64,000 nucleotides of DNA. It comes from an uncultured Bacteroidota bacterium. GTDB lineage: Bacteria > Bacteroidota > Bacteroidia > Flavobacteriales > Flavobacteriaceae. The stretch is from contig CACLAD010000003.1 in NCBI GenBank assembly GCA_902604715.1, positions 1 to 64,000 of the forward strand, read 5' to 3'. Shown here in pieces: positions 50,168-60,972 of this stretch. Positions within the stretch are counted from its first letter, which is position 1; each line of letters begins with the position of its first letter. The notes below the pieces were generated by a model. The model saw nothing but the letters and a program-made list of their open reading frames with translations. It was not told the DNA's origin and made no database searches. A program made the position numbers and the translations under genes.

Positions 50168-51652
50168 CTACCTATTATTCCAAAAATAAGAAGTAAGTAT
50201 TATTAGAACAGTAAATAGCTCTAATCTCCCAAGCAACATTAAAAAAGATGACCACCACTTTGCAAGTAATGGTAATTCAAAAAAAGTATTTGTTGGCCCA
50301 AATGCTCCGATTGATGGACCCACATTTCCAAGACTTGATGCAGAAACACCAAGTGCTGATTCAAAATCAAGTCCCAGTATAGCAAAAACAATTGTTCCAA
50401 TCATGAATGAAAGCATGTAAACAATAAAGAACCCTAAAATATTGTGTGTAATTTCAGGAGAAACTGAGGTTTTATTATATCTCAATGGTATAATTGCGTG
50501 TGGATGTAAAATTTTCTTGAACTGTAAAATACCATTTCTGATAATTAAAAGATGACGCATTATTTTAAACCCACCTGATGTACTTCCTGCTGATCCTCCC
50601 AAAAACATCATACCAAAAAATAACAGTAACAATAACGGAGACCATGCGGTATAATCAGCAGTAACAAACCCAGTTGTTGTGATAATTGAAACGACCTGAA
50701 ATAGTGAATGTCTAAATACAGCTTCAACCCTGTTAAACTGACTCTCATAACTCATTAAAAAATCAGTATTAAAGTACAGTATGGTTGCAACTGAAACAGT
50801 AAACCCAATTATAAATAAACTATAAACTTTAAACTCTTCATCTTTAAAGATTTTCTTGAAATTTAATTTAAATCCAAAATAACTTAGCACAAAGTTGGTT
50901 CCTGCAAGAAACATAAATATAATAACGATATATTGAATTAAAGGATTAGAATTCCAATGACCAAGGCTCGCATTTTTAGTTGAAAAACCACCTGAGGCTA
51001 TATTACTCATGGAATGATTTATAGCATCAAAAAAAGACATTCCTGCAATCTTTAAAAAAATTGTTTCAATAATAGTGTATGAAACATATATCAACCACAA
51101 TCTTTTAGCCGTATCCGTGATTCTAGGATGTAATTTATCGGTGCTAGGACCTGGCGATTCAGCATTGAACAACTGCATTCCACCAATACCCAATAGAGGC
51201 AAAATTGCAATTGCAAATACAATCATTCCCATACCTCCTAACCAGTGAGTTATACTCCTCCAAAACAAAATACCCTCAGGTAGAACTTCAACATCATTGA
51301 TTATAGTAGAACCTGTCGCAGTATATCCGGATGTAGTTTCAAAAAATATATTTGAAAAACCATCAATAGTTCCTGTTAAAATATAAGGAATAGTTCCAGA
51401 AAATATCATGGCAACCCAACCCAAAACCACTACTAAATAACCTTCTCTTTTATTTATTTGTTTGTCGTGACTTTTGTTTAAAAACAACATTAATAGACCA
51501 ATAATTGAAACTAAAACTCCTGAAAGAAACAGATCAGCTGTAATACCGTCTTTATAAAAGTAGCTTAAAAAGGCGCTTAAAAACATAAAACCTCCATTGA
51601 TTATCAAAAGAAAACCTAGAAAATATGTTATTATTTTTATATTAATTTTCAT
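50168..51652 (-). CDS. trkH: Trk-type potassium uptake membrane subunit TrkH
   Basis: TSGYTATGSTIINDVEVLPEGILFWRSITHWLGGMGMIVF, GGSAGSTSGGFKIMRH. Confidence 0.94.
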   Translation of the reverse strand: MKINIKIITYFLGFLLIINGGFMFLSAFLSYFYKDGITADLFLSGVLVSIIGLLMLFLNKSHDKQINKREGYLVVVLGWVAMIFSGTIPYILTGTIDGFSNIFFETTSGYTATGSTIINDVEVLPEGILFWRSITHWLGGMGMIVFAIAILPLLGIGGMQLFNAESPGPSTDKLHPRITDTAKRLWLIYVSYTIIETIFLKIAGMSFFDAINHSMSNIASGGFSTKNASLGHWNSNPLIQYIVIIFMFLAGTNFVLSYFGFKLNFKKIFKDEEFKVYSLFIIGFTVSVATILYFNTDFLMSYESQFNRVEAVFRHSLFQVVSIITTTGFVTADYTAWSPLLLLLFFGMMFLGGSAGSTSGGFKIMRHLLIIRNGILQFKKILHPHAIIPLRYNKTSVSPEITHNILGFFIVYMLSFMIGTIVFAILGLDFESALGVSASSLGNVGPSIGAFGPTNTFFELPLLAKWWSSFLMLLGRLELFTVLIILTSYFWNNR

Positions 51653-52990
51653 TTAAAAAAGTTTTTCAACCTTTTGAATTGAATCCTTTAAGCAACAAAC
51701 CACAATTCTGTCTCCAGATAAAATTTTAAAATCTCCAAGTACTATATAACCTTTACTTTCTCTGATAACACCAGCAATAATTGCACATCTTGGAAAGTCT
51801 AAGTCTTTAATCGTTTTATTGCAAACTTCAGACTCATCGTTAACCACGTACTCTAATAATTCAGCATCCATATTTGCTAATTGAGATATTGCAACTACCT
51901 CAGCATTATGTACATGCTTTGATATAGCATCTGCAGCAAGTAATTTTTTGTTAATTAAGGTGTCAATACCGCTAATTTGAGATAATTTGTAATAATTGAG
52001 GTTGTCAACAAGTGCTATAGTTTTACTTATTCCCTTAGATTTAGCAATAAGACTTGACATAATATTATCTTCAGAATCTCCGGTTACGGCAATAAATGAA
52101 TCCATCTGGCCCAAATTCTCCTCCTCCAATAATTCAGAGTTAGTACCATCACCATAGATGATTAGACAATTTTCTAAATCTTCAGCTAACTCTTCTGCCC
52201 TTTCTTTATTAATTTCAACGATTTTTACGTTAAAATTATTAGATGATAAGTCTTCTGCTACTTTCTTACCTACTCTACCTCCACCAAGAATCATTACATT
52301 TTTAATAATCCCATTATTTTGACCTGAAAGCTTAAGTAATTCTTCTGCTCCACCAGGCTCAGTCATAAAAACTATATGATCTCCTGAGTGAAATACAGTA
52401 TCTCCTCTTGGGATTATGGTTTTTTCACCCCTCTTTATTGAGATTGGGAAAAAATGAGTTTCAGGAAATATCTCCGCAGCCTCAACTACTGTTTTTCCAA
52501 CAAATGTTGAAGTATGAGTAGCACTTAACCCCAAAGTTATAAGAGCTCCATCATCAAATTCAAACGGATCGGTAAACTCCGCTCTATTAATGGCCATATT
52601 TATCTCCTTTGAAGTTAAAATTTCTGGAGATATTAATTCACTTATTCCCAAATCTGAAAAATCAATATCTTCATTTTCTTTAAGTTCAGGATTAGAAATT
52701 CTAGCTATGGTTTTTTTGGCACCTAGTTGTTTAGCTAAATAACATGCAGTTAAGTTAACGGCTTCTGCAGCTGTAACGCCTACAAAGAGATCTGCTTCAT
52801 CAACATTTGCTTTATTCAGTGTAGAAATTGAAGTACAATCGCCTTGAACAACTCTTATATCTAATTGACTGTTAGGGAAAGTTAGTTTTTCATCATTGGA
52901 ATCTATAAGGGTAATCTCCTGCGATTCATATGATAATAATTTTGCTAAATGAGATCCAACTTCGCCAGATCCCGCAATTATTATTTTCAT
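51653..52990 (-). CDS. trkA: Trk potassium system regulatory subunit TrkA (two RCK/TrkA-N domains)
   Basis: IIAGSGEVGSHLAKLLSYES; second domain VMILGGGRVGKKVAEDLSSNN. Confidence 0.95.
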   Translation of the reverse strand: MKIIIAGSGEVGSHLAKLLSYESQEITLIDSNDEKLTFPNSQLDIRVVQGDCTSISTLNKANVDEADLFVGVTAAEAVNLTACYLAKQLGAKKTIARISNPELKENEDIDFSDLGISELISPEILTSKEINMAINRAEFTDPFEFDDGALITLGLSATHTSTFVGKTVVEAAEIFPETHFFPISIKRGEKTIIPRGDTVFHSGDHIVFMTEPGGAEELLKLSGQNNGIIKNVMILGGGRVGKKVAEDLSSNNFNVKIVEINKERAEELAEDLENCLIIYGDGTNSELLEEENLGQMDSFIAVTGDSEDNIMSSLIAKSKGISKTIALVDNLNYYKLSQISGIDTLINKKLLAADAISKHVHNAEVVAISQLANMDAELLEYVVNDESEVCNKTIKDLDFPRCAIIAGVIRESKGYIVLGDFKILSGDRIVVCCLKDSIQKVEKLF

Positions 52991-53124
52991 TCTTCGTAAT
53001 AAATATTAGGAACAAATATAATTTATTTTGCCCAATTGGTTACTTTTAAACATAAATTGAGAAAATACAATAATCGCAAAAAAAACGGGTTATTTTATCA
53101 AGTTTTCGTTGATTTAACTGAACT

Positions 53125-53838
53125 ATGAGATTAATCATTGTTATAATTTACTTTTTTCTAATATCAACTAGCGGATATTCACAGCTTTTTACAAAAAAGA
53201 AGGTTCTTAATAATGAAAACTTTGATAAGCCTTCTGTCTCTTGGGGCTATTTCCTAGGGATGAACAATTATGATTTTAATTTTGATTATGTTTCAGATAC
53301 TTATGATATCCAAACCGAAAAATCATTTGGTTTTAATGTTGGTTTAATCGGAAATTTTAGAATCTCTGATTATTTTGATTTACGTTTTGAGCCAGGCTTA
53401 ATAATGTCTAACAGAAACTTAACTTTTAATCCTAACCAATTTGGGGAAACTGAATTTAACGCAAACCTACATTTCAGAGAAATTAAGTCAACTTATATAC
53501 ATTTTCCACTGCTGATAAAAATTTCAAGTAAAAGGGTTAATAATTTTAAGCCATATCTTCTTGGAGGAGTTTCTACAGCGATAAATCTTTCAAGTAAAGA
53601 AAACAGTGTTAATGATAATAGTTTAGGTGAATTTAGAACTAAAAAAAATGTTTTTTTCTATGAATTGGGTTTTGGAATTGATCTTTACCTGGAATGGTTT
53701 AAATTTAGCCCAAGTATTCGGGGGATTTTTGCAATTTCAGATGAACATGTTGATGATAACGACCCCTTGAGTCTTTGGACAAGTAATATTGAATTTATGA
53801 AGACAAGCGGGATACTAATAAATTTTACTTTCCAGTAA
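53125..53838 (+). CDS. porT: PorT-like outer membrane beta-barrel protein
   Basis: Signal peptide; SWGYFLGMNNYDFNFDY, FDLRFEPGLIMSNRNLTF; TrmH-family neighbour as in many flavobacteria. Confidence 0.78.
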   Translation: MRLIIVIIYFFLISTSGYSQLFTKKKVLNNENFDKPSVSWGYFLGMNNYDFNFDYVSDTYDIQTEKSFGFNVGLIGNFRISDYFDLRFEPGLIMSNRNLTFNPNQFGETEFNANLHFREIKSTYIHFPLLIKISSKRVNNFKPYLLGGVSTAINLSSKENSVNDNSLGEFRTKKNVFFYELGFGIDLYLEWFKFSPSIRGIFAISDEHVDDNDPLSLWTSNIEFMKTSGILINFTFQ

Positions 53839-54550
53839 TCTGACTTTTCAATTCTGAAAGGATAATACCAACCGAAGTTGCCAGATTTAAACTTTCTATA
53901 TTGTCATTATATCTCTGTATTGTTATATTATGATCGATTTGAGAAGATAATGTATTACTTAAACCATTAGATTCACTTCCAAAAAATATTATTTGATTAT
54001 CAGAAAAAGTAAAATCTCTTAGATTTTGTCCGTTTAGGTCTGCTGCAACTGTGTTATAATTTTTACTATCCAAAAATTTATGAAAATCCATGTATGAAAT
54101 ATTTACTCTGCAAATTGACCCCATTGAGGCTTGAATAACTTTGGGGTTATAACAATCTACACTATTGCTAGAACAAATGATGTTTTTTATTCCAAACCAA
54201 TCACATAACCTGATGATTGTACCTAAATTTCCTGGGTCATTAATCTCCTCAAGAGCAATAATATTTGAATTGAAATCAATCTCTGAACTTTTTGGAATTT
54301 TAAATAAACCCAAAACTTTATTTGGGGTTTTTAGATTGCTGATTTGTTTTAGCTGAGAACTGCTTATCGGAATATAATAGTCAGAAATGTTATACTTTTC
54401 TGATGATGAAAAAATATCAACAACTTCTAACTTAGATCCAAGTAATTCATCAATTATTTTTTCCCCCTCAGCTATAAAAAAGCCTGATTGAATTCTATTC
54501 TTTTTTAATCTTAGAGACTTAATTAATTTTATTTGATTTTTAGTAATCAT
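53825..54550 (-). CDS. TrmH/SpoU-family RNA methyltransferase
   Basis: EEINDPGNLGTIIRLCDWFGI, IFFGSESNGLS. Confidence 0.92.
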   Translation of the reverse strand: MITKNQIKLIKSLRLKKNRIQSGFFIAEGEKIIDELLGSKLEVVDIFSSSEKYNISDYYIPISSSQLKQISNLKTPNKVLGLFKIPKSSEIDFNSNIIALEEINDPGNLGTIIRLCDWFGIKNIICSSNSVDCYNPKVIQASMGSICRVNISYMDFHKFLDSKNYNTVAADLNGQNLRDFTFSDNQIIFFGSESNGLSNTLSSQIDHNITIQRYNDNIESLNLATSVGIILSELKSQITGK

Positions 54551-54621
54551 GTTATTTGTAATTCCTAACTTTACCCATAGTAAAATTAATATAAACTAAC
54601 CTCAAAACATAACCATTCTTT

Positions 54622-55689
54622 ATGAATCATAATATCAAACCTGGGGTAGCCACAGGTGATCAGGTTCAAGAAATACTAAAACTTGCTAAAGAAAAAAAAT
54701 TTGCTCTTCCTGCTGTTAATGTCATAGGGTCAAGCAGTATCAATGGAGTTTTAGAAACAGCTAAAAAATTAAATTCACCTGTAATTATTCAATTTTCAAA
54801 CGGAGGTGCAGGCTTTAATGCTGGCAAAGGACTTGGTAACGATAATCAACATGCTGCTATTAGCGGATCAATTGCTGGGGCTCACCACGTACATACAATG
54901 GCAAAAGCATATGGAGTTCCTGTTATTTTACACACAGATCATTGTGCAAAAAACCTTTTACCATGGATTGATGGGTTAATCGATGCCAATGAGAAATATT
55001 ACAAAGAAAAAGGATACTCACTTTTTAGCTCGCACATGATTGATCTTTCAGAAGAGCCTATTGAAGAAAATATTAAAATTTGCAAGGAATATTTATCCAG
55101 AATGTCAAAAATAGGGATGACCTTAGAGATTGAACTGGGAATTACAGGTGGTGAGGAAGATGGAGTTGATAATAGTGGGGTTGATGAATCAAAGCTTTAT
55201 ACTCAACCTGAAGAGGTGGCTTACGCTTATGAGGAATTAATTAAGGTGAGTGATAAATTTATGGTTGCAGCAGCCTTTGGAAATGTGCACGGAGTATACA
55301 AACCAGGAAACGTAAAACTAACCCCAAAAATATTAAAAAATTCCCAAGAATTTATTTCAAAAAAGTTTAATCTACCTCACAATACAATTGATTTTGTATT
55401 CCACGGTGGTTCAGGCTCATCAGTTGAAGAAATCAGAGAAGCGATAGGTTATGGAGTGATTAAAATGAATATTGATACAGATATGCAATATGCGTTTATG
55501 ACTGGTGTTAGAGATTATTTCAATGAAAAAAGTGATTATTTAAAAGCACAAATTGGCAATCCAGAAGGCGATGATGTTCCCAATAAGAAATATTATGACC
55601 CAAGAAAATGGATAAGAGAAGGTGAAAGTTCTTTTGTTCAAAGACTTGTTAAAGCTTTTGAGGATTTAAATAATGTGAATACATTATAA
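54622..55689 (+). CDS. fbaA: Class II fructose-bisphosphate aldolase
   Basis: VILHTDHCAKNLLPWIDGL, VFHGGSGSSVEEIREAIGYGVIKMNIDTD. Confidence 0.96.
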   Translation: MNHNIKPGVATGDQVQEILKLAKEKKFALPAVNVIGSSSINGVLETAKKLNSPVIIQFSNGGAGFNAGKGLGNDNQHAAISGSIAGAHHVHTMAKAYGVPVILHTDHCAKNLLPWIDGLIDANEKYYKEKGYSLFSSHMIDLSEEPIEENIKICKEYLSRMSKIGMTLEIELGITGGEEDGVDNSGVDESKLYTQPEEVAYAYEELIKVSDKFMVAAAFGNVHGVYKPGNVKLTPKILKNSQEFISKKFNLPHNTIDFVFHGGSGSSVEEIREAIGYGVIKMNIDTDMQYAFMTGVRDYFNEKSDYLKAQIGNPEGDDVPNKKYYDPRKWIREGESSFVQRLVKAFEDLNNVNTL

Positions 55690-55722
55690 ATATTTAGATT
55701 TGTTAATCATTAAATATGATTT

Positions 55723-56577
55723 ATGGCTTGGTTTAAAAGACAAAGCAAAGGAATTCAAACTCCAACAGAAGAGAAAAAGGATATACCAAAGGGACTTTGG
55801 TATAAGTCTCCAACAGGAAAAATAGTTGATACCGAAGAACTTCAAGATAATTTCTATGTAAGTCCCGAAGATGATTATCATGTAAGAATAGGTAGCAGGG
55901 AATATTTTTCAATAATATTTGATGATAAGTTTAAAGAATTAGATAAAAATCTAACTTCGAAAGATCCCTTAAAGTTTGAAGATAACAAGAAATATACTGA
56001 TAGATTAAAAGCAGCAAAAGAAAAAACAAATTTAAATGATGCAATTAGAACAGCTGTTGGTAAATCAATGGGTAATGACATTGTAATCGCATGTATGGAT
56101 TTTAGTTTTATTGGTGGTTCAATGGGTAGTGTTGTTGGAGAAAAAATTGCTCGGGCCATAGATTATTCACTCAAAAAGAAAATTCCATTGGTAATTATTT
56201 CAAAATCAGGTGGTGCTAGGATGATGGAAGCTGCAATATCACTCATGCAACTTGCTAAAACATCAGCAAAATTAGCGCAGCTTGCAGATGCAAAAGTTCC
56301 ATACATTTCTTTATGCACTGATCCAACAACAGGCGGAACTACAGCTTCGTTTGCCATGCTTGGGGATATTAACATCAGTGAACCAGGTGCATTAATTGGA
56401 TTTGCAGGACCCAGAGTGGTAAAAGATACAACCGGTAAAGACTTGCCAAAAGGATTTCAAACAGCAGAATTTGTATTAGATCACGGTTTTCTTGATTTCA
56501 TAACACATAGAAGAGATCTAAAGAATAAAATTAATCTTTATTTAGATTTAATACTTAATAATCCTATCAGAGAATAA
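55723..56577 (+). CDS. accD: Acetyl-CoA carboxylase carboxyltransferase subunit beta, zinc-ribbon cysteines absent
   Basis: [60 protein letters not shown]. Confidence 0.95.
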   Translation: MAWFKRQSKGIQTPTEEKKDIPKGLWYKSPTGKIVDTEELQDNFYVSPEDDYHVRIGSREYFSIIFDDKFKELDKNLTSKDPLKFEDNKKYTDRLKAAKEKTNLNDAIRTAVGKSMGNDIVIACMDFSFIGGSMGSVVGEKIARAIDYSLKKKIPLVIISKSGGARMMEAAISLMQLAKTSAKLAQLADAKVPYISLCTDPTTGGTTASFAMLGDINISEPGALIGFAGPRVVKDTTGKDLPKGFQTAEFVLDHGFLDFITHRRDLKNKINLYLDLILNNPIRE

Positions 56578-56609
56578 ATTATTTTTTCTTCGTATATCCT
56601 ATTTTTTAC

Positions 56610-56617
56610 TATATTTG
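56610..56617 (+). promoter_or_regulatory. Putative -7 element of rpsO promoter (TATATTTG)
   Basis: Exact TAnnTTTG match 46 bp upstream of rpsO ATG. Confidence 0.5.
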
Positions 56618-56663
56618 CGCCGCTGATATCAGCATACATAATAATCATTTAAATAATATTGGA

Positions 56664-56933
56664 ATGTATTTAACAAAGAAAAACAAAGAAGATTTATTCA
56701 AAAAGCACGGAAAAGATGCTAAAGATACAGGAAGTGCTGAAGGTCAGATTGCCCTTTTTACACACAGAATAAATCATTTAACAGAGCATCTTAAAAGAAA
56801 TAAGAAAGATTATAACACGGAAAGAGCGTTAGTAAAGCTTGTAGGAAAAAGAAGAGCACTATTAAACTATCTTACTAAAAAAGATGTTTTAAGATATCGT
56901 GCAATTGTAAAAGAGTTAGGATTAAGAAAGTAA
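56664..56933 (+). CDS. rpsO: 30S ribosomal protein S15
   Basis: GSAEGQIALFTHRINHLTEHLKRNKKDYNTERALVKLVGKRRALLNYL. Confidence 0.97.
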   Translation: MYLTKKNKEDLFKKHGKDAKDTGSAEGQIALFTHRINHLTEHLKRNKKDYNTERALVKLVGKRRALLNYLTKKDVLRYRAIVKELGLRK

Positions 56934-57014
56934 CTCATTTCTATATTTTGTTTATAGTTATTCATTGGTAAAAACCACTTCAACACACAATTTTAATTTA
57001 ACCAAAAAATAATT

Positions 57015-59201
57015 ATGATACCTAAAACGTATAAAGAAGTAATTGATTTAGGAGATGGAAGATCCATTTCAATCGAAACAGGAAAATTAGCGAAACAAGC
57101 ACACGGATCAGTGGTGGTTCAGATGGGAAAATGTATGCTTTTGTGTACAGTTGTTTCAAATTATAAAAGCGCAAATGTTGATTTTTTACCTCTGACCGTT
57201 GATTACAGAGAAAAATTTGCAGCAGCAGGAAAGTATCCAGGTGGATTCTTCAAAAGAGAGGCAAGACCTAGTAGTGATGAAATTTTAACAATGAGACTTG
57301 TCGATAGAGTATTAAGACCTCTTTTCCCGAAGGATTACCACAATGAAACTCAGGTAATGATCCAATTAATGTCACATGACGAGGAGGTTATGCCAGACGC
57401 ATTAGCAGGTTTAGCCGCTTCTGCTGCTATTCAATTAAGTGATTTTCCTTTTGAATGTGCAATATCTGAGGCCAGAGCTGCAAGAATAAATGGTGAATTC
57501 GTCATCAATCCAAGTAGAGTTCAGTTAGAAGAAGCTGATATCGACATCATGGTTGGTGCTTCTAAAGATTCTGTAATGATGGTTGAAGGTGAAATGGAGG
57601 AATGTTCCGAAGAAGAAATGGTTGAAGCTATTAAGTTTGCTCATGAGTTTATCAAAAAACAATGTGAGGCTCAAGAAAAATTAGCAAAAGCATTTGGAAA
57701 AAAAGAAATACGTGAATATGATTTAGCTGATGAAGATGAAGAGCTTATGAAAAAAGTAAATGATTTTACTTATAAAAAATGTTATGATGTTGCTAAAAAA
57801 GGTCTTTCAAAAGTTGAAAGAGGTGAAGCTTTTGGAGCAATAAAGGACGAATTGATGGAATCTTTCACAGAAGAAGAATTAGAAGAACAAGAAGATTTAA
57901 TAAATAAGTATTTCTATAAATCTGAAAAAGAAGCTATCAGAGATTTAACTTTGGAAAAGGGAATAAGATTAGATGGAAGAAAAACAACGGATATCAGACC
58001 TATTTGGTGTGAGGTTGATTACTTACCATCCACCCACGGTTCTTCTTTATTTACAAGAGGTGAAACCCAGGCTCTTGCAACAGTTACTTTAGGTACCTCA
58101 AGAGAAGCAAATCAGATAGACTCACCTACTTTTGAAGGTGAAGAAAGATTCTATTTACATTACAACTTCCCTCCTTTCTCAACAGGTGAGGCAAGACCAC
58201 TAAGGGGTACCTCAAGAAGAGAGATAGGACATGGTAATTTGGCTCAAAGAGCACTAAAAAGAATGGTGCCTGCTGATTGTCCATACACAGTAAGAGTTGT
58301 CAGTGAAGTGTTAGAAAGTAATGGTTCATCTTCAATGGCAACGGTTTGCTCTGGTACAATGGCTCTGATGGATGCGGGTGTACAACTTAAAAAGCCTGTT
58401 TCTGGAATTGCGATGGGATTAATTTCTGACGGAAAAAAACATGCAGTATTAAGTGATATTTTAGGTGACGAAGACCATTTAGGTGATATGGATTTTAAGG
58501 TTACGGGGACAGCTGATGGAATTACCGCTTGTCAGATGGATATAAAAATCAAAGGTCTATCCTATGACATACTAATTGAAGCTTTAAATCAGGCAAAAGA
58601 TGGACGACTACACATCTTGTCAAAATTAACAGATACAATTAGTACACCGAACGCAGATGTTAAAGCACATGCTCCAAAAATGATTACAAGAACAATTCCT
58701 GGTGATTACATTGGCACATTAATAGGCCCTGGTGGTAAAAATATTCAAGAATTACAAAAAACAAGTGGTTGTAGTTTAGTGATTAATGAAGATCCTGATA
58801 CAGAGGAAGGAATTGTTGAAATTCTAGGTACTGATCAAGAAGGAATCGACATGGTATTATCACATATTGAGTCTATGCTATTCAAACCAGAGGTTGGAAG
58901 TGTTTACGAGGTTAAGGTTATTAAACTTCTTGATTTTGGAGCTGTAGTTGAATATTGTGAAGCACCTGGAAATGAGGTTTTACTACACATTAGTGAACTT
59001 GCTTGGGAAAAGACAGAAAATGTAACAGATGTTGTTAATCTAGGCGATACACTAGATGTAAAATATTTTGGAGTTGATCCTAGAACAAGAAAAGATAAAG
59101 TTTCAAGAAAAGCATTATTACCCAAGCCTGAGGGTTATGTTGATAAACCAAGGAAAACTTTTAACAGAAACAATAACAGAAAAGGATTTAATAAAAAATA
59201 A
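57015..59201 (+). CDS. pnp: Polyribonucleotide nucleotidyltransferase
   Basis: RNase PH domains, KH ([20 protein letters not shown]) and S1 domain ([20 protein letters not shown]). Confidence 0.97.
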   Translation: MIPKTYKEVIDLGDGRSISIETGKLAKQAHGSVVVQMGKCMLLCTVVSNYKSANVDFLPLTVDYREKFAAAGKYPGGFFKREARPSSDEILTMRLVDRVLRPLFPKDYHNETQVMIQLMSHDEEVMPDALAGLAASAAIQLSDFPFECAISEARAARINGEFVINPSRVQLEEADIDIMVGASKDSVMMVEGEMEECSEEEMVEAIKFAHEFIKKQCEAQEKLAKAFGKKEIREYDLADEDEELMKKVNDFTYKKCYDVAKKGLSKVERGEAFGAIKDELMESFTEEELEEQEDLINKYFYKSEKEAIRDLTLEKGIRLDGRKTTDIRPIWCEVDYLPSTHGSSLFTRGETQALATVTLGTSREANQIDSPTFEGEERFYLHYNFPPFSTGEARPLRGTSRREIGHGNLAQRALKRMVPADCPYTVRVVSEVLESNGSSSMATVCSGTMALMDAGVQLKKPVSGIAMGLISDGKKHAVLSDILGDEDHLGDMDFKVTGTADGITACQMDIKIKGLSYDILIEALNQAKDGRLHILSKLTDTISTPNADVKAHAPKMITRTIPGDYIGTLIGPGGKNIQELQKTSGCSLVINEDPDTEEGIVEILGTDQEGIDMVLSHIESMLFKPEVGSVYEVKVIKLLDFGAVVEYCEAPGNEVLLHISELAWEKTENVTDVVNLGDTLDVKYFGVDPRTRKDKVSRKALLPKPEGYVDKPRKTFNRNNNRKGFNKK

Positions 59202-59238
59202 ATAATATTTTTGTAAAGTTTTATTTACTAAAATATCT

Positions 59239-59270
59239 TCTATATAATTCATAATCTATATAATTCATAA
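59239..59270 (+). repeat. Perfect 16-bp tandem duplication directly upstream of sigA
   Basis: TCTATATAATTCATAA x2 at 59239-59254 and 59255-59270; last base of copy 2 is the A of the ATG start. Confidence 0.95.
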
Positions 59271-60133
59271 TGAGACAGTTAAAGATTACAAAGCAGGTAA
59301 CGAACAGAGAAACGGCATCACTTGATAAGTATTTACAAGAAATTGGTAAAGTTGATCTGATCACTGCCGAAGAGGAAGTTGAATTAGCTCAAAGAGTAAA
59401 ACAAGGTGATCAATTAGCCTTAGAAAAGCTTACAAAAGCAAATTTACGTTTCGTTGTATCTGTAGCAAAGCAATATCAAAACCAAGGACTAACACTTCCT
59501 GATTTAATCAATGAAGGTAATCTTGGTCTGATTAAAGCTGCACAAAGATTTGATGAAACCAGAGGATTTAAGTTTATTTCATACGCCGTTTGGTGGATTA
59601 GACAGTCTATTTTACAGGCTTTAGCAGAACAATCTAGAATTGTAAGACTTCCTCTAAATAAGATTGGCTCAATTAATAAAATAAATAAAACCTATGCTTT
59701 CTTAGAGCAGTCTCACGAGAGACCCCCAAGTGCTGAGGAAATTGCAAATGAACTAGATATGACCATCAACGATGTCAAAGAATCTATGAAAAACTCAGGC
59801 CGTCATGTTTCTATGGACGCTCCACTTGTTGAAGGGGAAGATTCAAATTTATATGATGTATTAAGAAGTGGGGAATCACCAAATCCTGACAAAGAACTAA
59901 TACATGAATCACTCAGAACTGAGATTGAAAGAGCTCTTGAGACACTGACTCCAAGGGAAGCAGATGTTATCAAACTTTATTTTGGTCTAGGTAATCATCA
60001 TCCAATGACTTTAGAGGAAATTGGTGAAACTTTTGATCTTACAAGAGAAAGGGTCAGACAAATAAAAGAAAAGGCCATAAGAAGGCTAAAACACACATCA
60101 AGAAGTAAGATTTTAAAAACTTATTTAGGTTAA
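59270..60133 (+). CDS. rpoD: Primary sigma factor RpoD/SigA (short Bacteroidota form)
   Basis: [74 protein letters not shown]. Confidence 0.97.
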   Translation: MRQLKITKQVTNRETASLDKYLQEIGKVDLITAEEEVELAQRVKQGDQLALEKLTKANLRFVVSVAKQYQNQGLTLPDLINEGNLGLIKAAQRFDETRGFKFISYAVWWIRQSILQALAEQSRIVRLPLNKIGSINKINKTYAFLEQSHERPPSAEEIANELDMTINDVKESMKNSGRHVSMDAPLVEGEDSNLYDVLRSGESPNPDKELIHESLRTEIERALETLTPREADVIKLYFGLGNHHPMTLEEIGETFDLTRERVRQIKEKAIRRLKHTSRSKILKTYLG

Positions 60134-60176
60134 AAAATGACTTCATTATTGATTACCTTTAATATAAATTCTTTAA

Positions 60177-60833
60177 ATGGGTAATCAATTAATCGCTCCA
60201 TCAATACTTTCAGCAGATTTTTCAAATCTTAAGTCAGATATTCATATGGTTAACGAAAGTGAAGCTGATTGGTTTCATATTGACATTATGGATGGAGTAT
60301 TTGTACCAAATATATCTTTTGGGATGCCTGTGTTAAAGTCAATTAACGAATATGCTACTAAAACACTAGATGTTCATTTAATGATAGTAAACCCAGAAAA
60401 ATATATTAAAAAATTTGCAGAGCTTGGAAGTAATATCTTAACAATTCATTACGAAGTTTCAAAAGATACCCTTCAAGACTCTATTAAGGAAATTAAAAAA
60501 AATGGAATGAAGGCTGGTGTAGCAATAAATCCAGATACAGATACAAATGTATTGGAAAATCACATCAATAATATTGATTTGGTATGCGTAATGGGTGTTT
60601 TTCCAGGCTTTAGTGGGCAAAAGTTTATTGAGGCAACCTATGATAGATGTAAGCAGGTAAAAGAAATTATTACAAAACGAAATGCGAAAACACTAATTGA
60701 AATAGATGGTGGTGTAACTATTCATAATGCAAAAAAACTACTAGATAATGGAGCTGATGTATTAGTTTCTGGAAGTCATGTATTTAAGGCTGAAAATCCA
60801 AAAAAAATTATTTCAAAATTAAAGCATATCTAA
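60177..60833 (+). CDS. rpe: Ribulose-phosphate 3-epimerase
   Basis: IAPSILSADFSNL, FHIDIMDGVFVPNISFG, VMGVFPGFSGQKF. Confidence 0.96.
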   Translation: MGNQLIAPSILSADFSNLKSDIHMVNESEADWFHIDIMDGVFVPNISFGMPVLKSINEYATKTLDVHLMIVNPEKYIKKFAELGSNILTIHYEVSKDTLQDSIKEIKKNGMKAGVAINPDTDTNVLENHINNIDLVCVMGVFPGFSGQKFIEATYDRCKQVKEIITKRNAKTLIEIDGGVTIHNAKKLLDNGADVLVSGSHVFKAENPKKIISKLKHI

Positions 60834-60894
60834 CATTTATTTAAATAAGATTTAATATAAAAATAATAGACATCTTATTTAGATTACTGATTAA

Positions 60895-60929
60895 AATATC
60901 CGACATTTAATCGATAATATCCGACATTT
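60895..60929 (+). promoter_or_regulatory. Two direct 14-bp repeats AATATCCGACATTT, 21 bp apart, upstream of the Kelch-TM gene
   Basis: Copies at 60895-60908 and 60916-60929; core ATATCCGACAT is one mismatch from the dyad ATGTC-N-GACAT; followed by -7-like TATATTTG at 60943-60950. Confidence 0.65.
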
Positions 60930-60972
60930 TATTTTTTTTATATATATTTGAAGCCTGTAAAATTACCTAATC

